This document shows, piece by piece, positions 61,194 to 64,000 of a stretch of 64,000 bases of DNA. Within the stretch, counting starts at the first letter, position 1. Every line of letters starts with the position of its first letter. Source of the stretch: Synergistaceae bacterium (lineage in GTDB: Bacteria; Synergistota; Synergistia; Synergistales; Aminobacteriaceae); contig JAFYBQ010000013.1 in assembly GCA_017540085.1 (NCBI GenBank), forward strand, positions 27,675 to 91,674, given 5' to 3'. The position numbers were made by a program, and so were the translations under genes. The notes under the pieces were generated by a model that saw nothing but the letters and a program-made list of their open reading frames with translations, was not told where the DNA came from and made no database searches.

Positions 61194-62762
61194 CTATCTC
61201 GCCTCCCTATTTTCTGCGTCTGTAACAAGTACCGCCGTAATTATCTCGCGCCCATCGCCACCGTAACTCTCCGCATAACCGCGCTCCACTATCTGCTGTG
61301 CGCCTACACGTTTCATCTCTTCGACACCCGCGCTCGTTTTCGATAACTTGAACTCAAGTACTACTGTCAGATTCTTGAATTGGATCACCACATCAGCGCG
61401 TCCCTTTGAGGTATGAGGCTCACTGTACGAGATTATTCCAGCACCACGCAACAGCATTACGAACATTGAGCGATACCAGAACTCATTTCTGGGGTTGCGC
61501 TCTTTGCTACCCGGAGTCGTGTAGTCATCGTAGGCCACTCCCGCAAGCGCAATGTTATACAGCCTCACGATTTCAGGTATATCTCCCTCACGCAATGCCT
61601 TCCAGATTTGATTGCCCAGAAGCGCGTAACCTTCTACTCGGTATACCAGCTTCAGGTACATGCTTGACAGCGAGTTCCTCACTTCCCGATTCGGGTAATC
61701 AAGCGTCAATAACTGCTCTTCTTTCTTCTCGATTGTCAGATAACCGCTCTGGTACAGGAAACTTGCCGCGTCCGCCTGCTCTATCTCCTGTGCGCTTATG
61801 AAGTCATTGCTGTTGATTACTATGTGCCGATACTCTTCGGGGTCTAAGATTTGGTGTTCCTTCATCCATTCTACGATGAATGACGGCGAGCCGCTCTCGT
61901 ACCAGTAGTTTCGGAACTCTCCCTTCTTCAGGCATTGCAGGATTGAGAACGGATTGTACAGCCTCGTTCGACCGTCAAAGCTGAAGCCGTCATAGTAATC
62001 TCTCAGACGCTCAATTAGCTCATCACGAGGTATTCCCATGTCCGCTGAGGCCGCTTCAAGCCAGCCCGCAAAATAGTACTCCAATTCCCACTGCGTGTAA
62101 CCTGCTATATCGCCGCAACTTTTGTCCATTGATATATCCTCAAGGTTATTCATGGCCGAGAACACGCCCATCTTGCTGAATTTCGATATTCCCGTTATTA
62201 ACACAAAGCGCAGGTACTCGTCGCAACTCTTCAGCACCGTGTAGAATGAGCGCAATACTTCTCGCATTTCGTGCGCTTTCCTTATGTCTGAGAGATTATC
62301 CAGTATCGGCTTGTCGTATTCGTCTACAAGCACTACAACCTGCCCCTGAGATGATATTTCCTCGATTAAATCTATTAATTTGCCCGTCATGCTCTGACTA
62401 TGTAATTTTACTTTATTCTTTCGGGCTGTTCGCTCTATCATTTCGCTTAATGCCTGTTCTATCGTTACTGAGTCTGTTAGTTTCAACGACGATATATCGA
62501 ACCTCAGCACTGGTGAAGGATTCTCTGACTGTCGTGTAACCCATTCTTCCGCCGCAAGTCCCTTGAAATACTCTTTGCGCCCCCTGAACATCGCGTCTAA
62601 TGTCGAGAGCATCAACGACTTTCCGAATCGGCGGGGGCGTGAGAGAAAATACCGCTCTCCCTGTTCGATAAGTTCAAGCAATTTCCCCGTCTTATCAACA
62701 TACAAGTAATTCTGTTCCCTTATCTTCACAAAGTCCTGTACTCCTATCGGCAGCTTTTTCAT
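61194..62762 (-). CDS. AAA-ATPase-like protein with PD-(D/E)XK C-terminus
   Basis: 522 aa. N-terminal AAA-ATPase-like domain: LPIGVQDFVKIREQNYLYVDKT, Walker A area FLSRPRRFGKSLMLSTL, Walker B VVVLVDEYDKPILDNL. The C-terminal nuclease-like domain shows FKNLTVVLEFKLSKTS (E-x-K) near the end. This family is expanded in gut anaerobes and its function is unknown; a mobile or defence-linked role is often suspected. The start at 62762 has AAAGGAG upstream. The Rpn-like gene begins on the base after its stop. Confidence 0.85.
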   Translation of the reverse strand: MKKLPIGVQDFVKIREQNYLYVDKTGKLLELIEQGERYFLSRPRRFGKSLMLSTLDAMFRGRKEYFKGLAAEEWVTRQSENPSPVLRFDISSLKLTDSVTIEQALSEMIERTARKNKVKLHSQSMTGKLIDLIEEISSQGQVVVLVDEYDKPILDNLSDIRKAHEMREVLRSFYTVLKSCDEYLRFVLITGISKFSKMGVFSAMNNLEDISMDKSCGDIAGYTQWELEYYFAGWLEAASADMGIPRDELIERLRDYYDGFSFDGRTRLYNPFSILQCLKKGEFRNYWYESGSPSFIVEWMKEHQILDPEEYRHIVINSNDFISAQEIEQADAASFLYQSGYLTIEKKEEQLLTLDYPNREVRNSLSSMYLKLVYRVEGYALLGNQIWKALREGDIPEIVRLYNIALAGVAYDDYTTPGSKERNPRNEFWYRSMFVMLLRGAGIISYSEPHTSKGRADVVIQFKNLTVVLEFKLSKTSAGVEEMKRVGAQQIVERGYAESYGGDGREIITAVLVTDAENREAR

Positions 62763-62782
62763 TCTCCGTCAGCTCCTTTACA

Positions 62783-63961
62783 TCAGAATATATTATCTGC
62801 TGCGTTGTCCTCGATTGCATCCTCGCGCTGGAAGTACTCGCGAAGCACTTGCGTTGACCTGTGGTCTGTTTGGTTCATTATAGAACGTTCCGTTTTTCCC
62901 TGCCGGATTGCCGTCGTTACAAACCCTGAGCGCAGGCTGTGCACTGTCAGGTCTAATGATAATCCTGCTTTCGCCGCTGTCTGTTTCACTATCAACCGTA
63001 CACTCTGCGGGGTCAGGCGTTCCTCCGTCATATGCTCTCCCTTCAATATTCGTGTGAACAGTGCGCCCTCTGAACCGCGAATTTTCAGCCACCTCTTTAA
63101 CAGCTCCGTCGGTGATACAGTTTTATCCTGACTCGGAAATATCGCCTTCATCATTCCGCGACCCTCTTGGTCGGTCTTCGAGCGTTTCAACTCAATTAAT
63201 ACGATTTCCTGCTTTTCGCGAAATACCCACTTCAGATGCTCAACATCTATCGCGCACAACTCTGAACGCCGAAACGCCCCTGCGACCCCCAGCGCAATTA
63301 TCGCTTTGTCCCGAATATTTTTAGGTGAATTGTCATCGGGGATCGATTTCAGAAGGTAGCGCACGATTTCGACTGTCGCTGCGTCATGCTTCTTATGCGC
63401 CGTTCCGTATTCTCGCCGAAATCCCTCCAGTACTTTCTTCACCAACAGGCTCTCCGTAGGCGAATTTAGTCCCTGCGCCTTGTGCGTCGTCGAGATTGCT
63501 GCCATTGTCTGAGTTATTGTCGCATTCGATAATCCGTCTCTAGCCATGTCCGTTATGTATATCGCTAGGATTTCTGGCGCAATCGGACACGAGGAACTCA
63601 ATCCCTTCTCATTGCACCAGTTCACAAATCGTTTCAGGCGTGAGGTGTATGCGCGTCGCGTCTCTGAGGCTACTGAGGCCTCAACAAGATAACGAATCCT
63701 GCCGCTGTAATCGGATAAATCAGGCACGTCTGGAGTATATTTCTCAACCGTAACAAGTGAATTATCTGCATCTATAATAATTATATTATAATACTTATAA
63801 TACTGATACGGAGGCGATCCGTATTTCAAACTGTTCCGAACAAGATGAACTATGCACAGCTGAATGTCCGATTTGGGGAACACCCCTTTTATCGCATCTG
63901 GAAATCCTGTTAGGCCGTCCACGCAGAACACAAATACGTCTTTTACTCCTCTGTTGTTCAA
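62783..63961 (-). CDS. Tyrosine recombinase, N-terminally fused to IS256 transposase fragment
   Basis: The open frame is 392 aa. Residues 1 to about 47 ([20 protein letters not shown], then [19 protein letters not shown]) are IS256-type transposase; the recombinase begins after an AT-rich junction. SAM-like core-binding domain: [18 protein letters not shown]. Catalytic residues are present: Arg in [17 protein letters not shown] (H-x-x-R), DHRSTQVL (His) and REYFQRE (Tyr). A start at GTG 63727 would give a normal 314-aa enzyme. It is probably the integrase of the island. Confidence 0.8.
   Translation of the reverse strand: MNNRGVKDVFVFCVDGLTGFPDAIKGVFPKSDIQLCIVHLVRNSLKYGSPPYQYYKYYNIIIIDADNSLVTVEKYTPDVPDLSDYSGRIRYLVEASVASETRRAYTSRLKRFVNWCNEKGLSSSCPIAPEILAIYITDMARDGLSNATITQTMAAISTTHKAQGLNSPTESLLVKKVLEGFRREYGTAHKKHDAATVEIVRYLLKSIPDDNSPKNIRDKAIIALGVAGAFRRSELCAIDVEHLKWVFREKQEIVLIELKRSKTDQEGRGMMKAIFPSQDKTVSPTELLKRWLKIRGSEGALFTRILKGEHMTEERLTPQSVRLIVKQTAAKAGLSLDLTVHSLRSGFVTTAIRQGKTERSIMNQTDHRSTQVLREYFQREDAIEDNAADNIF
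63765..63812 (-). promoter_or_regulatory. AT-rich junction, possible recombinase promoter
   Basis: Between the IS256 fragment and the recombinase there is an A/T run with several TATAAT-like boxes (minus strand, TATTATAAT and TATAATTATTATAG). It could be the original recombinase promoter. Confidence 0.35.
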
Positions 63962-64000
63962 TTCTGTGAGTACCTGCGCCCAGAATGACGCTCCTTCATG
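63821..64000 (-). mobile_element. IS256-type transposase fragment 3, continues past window
   Basis: Minus strand encodes ...[20 protein letters not shown] and onward to RNSLKY, the DDE-core middle region of IS256 transposases, and is cut at 63821. The frame is open to the window edge, so more of the element lies beyond. It does not overlap the regions kept in fragments 1 and 2. Confidence 0.85.

Noticed and set aside
1..64000. CRISPR array
   Set aside because: No regularly spaced direct repeats were seen and there are no cas genes; TnpB is the only RNA-guided nuclease.

Overview
The window reads as a chromosomal segment of an anaerobic, probably diderm bacterium. The evidence is a rubrerythrin, an A-type flavodiiron protein, the [FeFe]-hydrogenase maturase HydE with TM1266-type partners, several radical SAM enzymes, and type IV pilus genes beside a classical PBP1A and LCP cell-wall gene. 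The gene mix and the order rplU-rpmA-obgE-nadD-LCP would fit Synergistota (Synergistaceae), but this is inference from content; no 16S rRNA or other decisive marker is present. Genes start mostly on ATG with strong GGAGG-type ribosome sites; TTG starts are common. TAA, TGA and TAG are all used as ordinary stops.

Layout. 1-4 kb: a partial small motility-type protein, an M15 peptidase, two tandem TM1266-like genes coupled to hydE, rubrerythrin, and a PIN-type toxin-antitoxin pair. 4-10 kb: an M20 amidohydrolase carrying an in-frame G/C-rich repeat, a CDF metal transporter, an alpha/beta hydrolase, a radical SAM protein, and the ACT/UPF0210 pair. 10-17 kb: an NAD(P)-binding protein, an MBL-like secreted protein and an Rrf2 regulator, apparently controlled by twin TGTAA-N9-TTACA palindromes; then BI-1, greA-hemB, a ferredoxin-type aldo/keto reductase, GNAT and MerR. 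17-26 kb: a housekeeping run (cyclophilin, 2-hydroxyacid dehydrogenase, nnrD, tsaE, tsaB, cvpA, mutS2) followed by flavodiiron protein and speE. 26-28.4 kb: a solitary IS605-type TnpB next to a broken capsular glycosyltransferase. 28.4-34.5 kb: hisS and the pilB-pilT-pilC-pilin operon. 34.5-38 kb: decayed hicAB, then SPFH, zinc-ribbon and membrane proteins of unknown role.

38-41.6 kb is the ribosomal block (minus strand) rpmG-tRNA-Trp-secE-nusG-rplK-rplA-rplJ-rplL. It is unusual in having a repeat between rplK and rplA and in not being followed by rpoB. 41.7-57 kb: PBP1A, glpX, dedA, comM, Wzz, racemase, cstA, an HMA protein, a glycosyltransferase, rplU-rpmA-obgE-nadD and an LCP protein. The pili and ComM together suggest, by inference, twitching and natural transformation.

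57.2-64 kb is an accessory island made of debris and cassettes: a decapitated HTH/zinc-ribbon/SWIM membrane protein, a small two-gene cassette of unknown function, three small phage-like genes, three IS256-type transposase fragments, a frameshifted Rpn-like nuclease, an AAA-ATPase/PD-(D/E)XK protein and a tyrosine recombinase fused to IS256 sequence. The most noteworthy signals are the twin operators, the peptide-coding repeat in the peptidase gene, two independent frameshifts at G6 tracts, the TnpB with an intact RuvC triad and a 3' hairpin, and the uncharacterised 58-aa/162-aa cassette. No complete known defence system was recognised.
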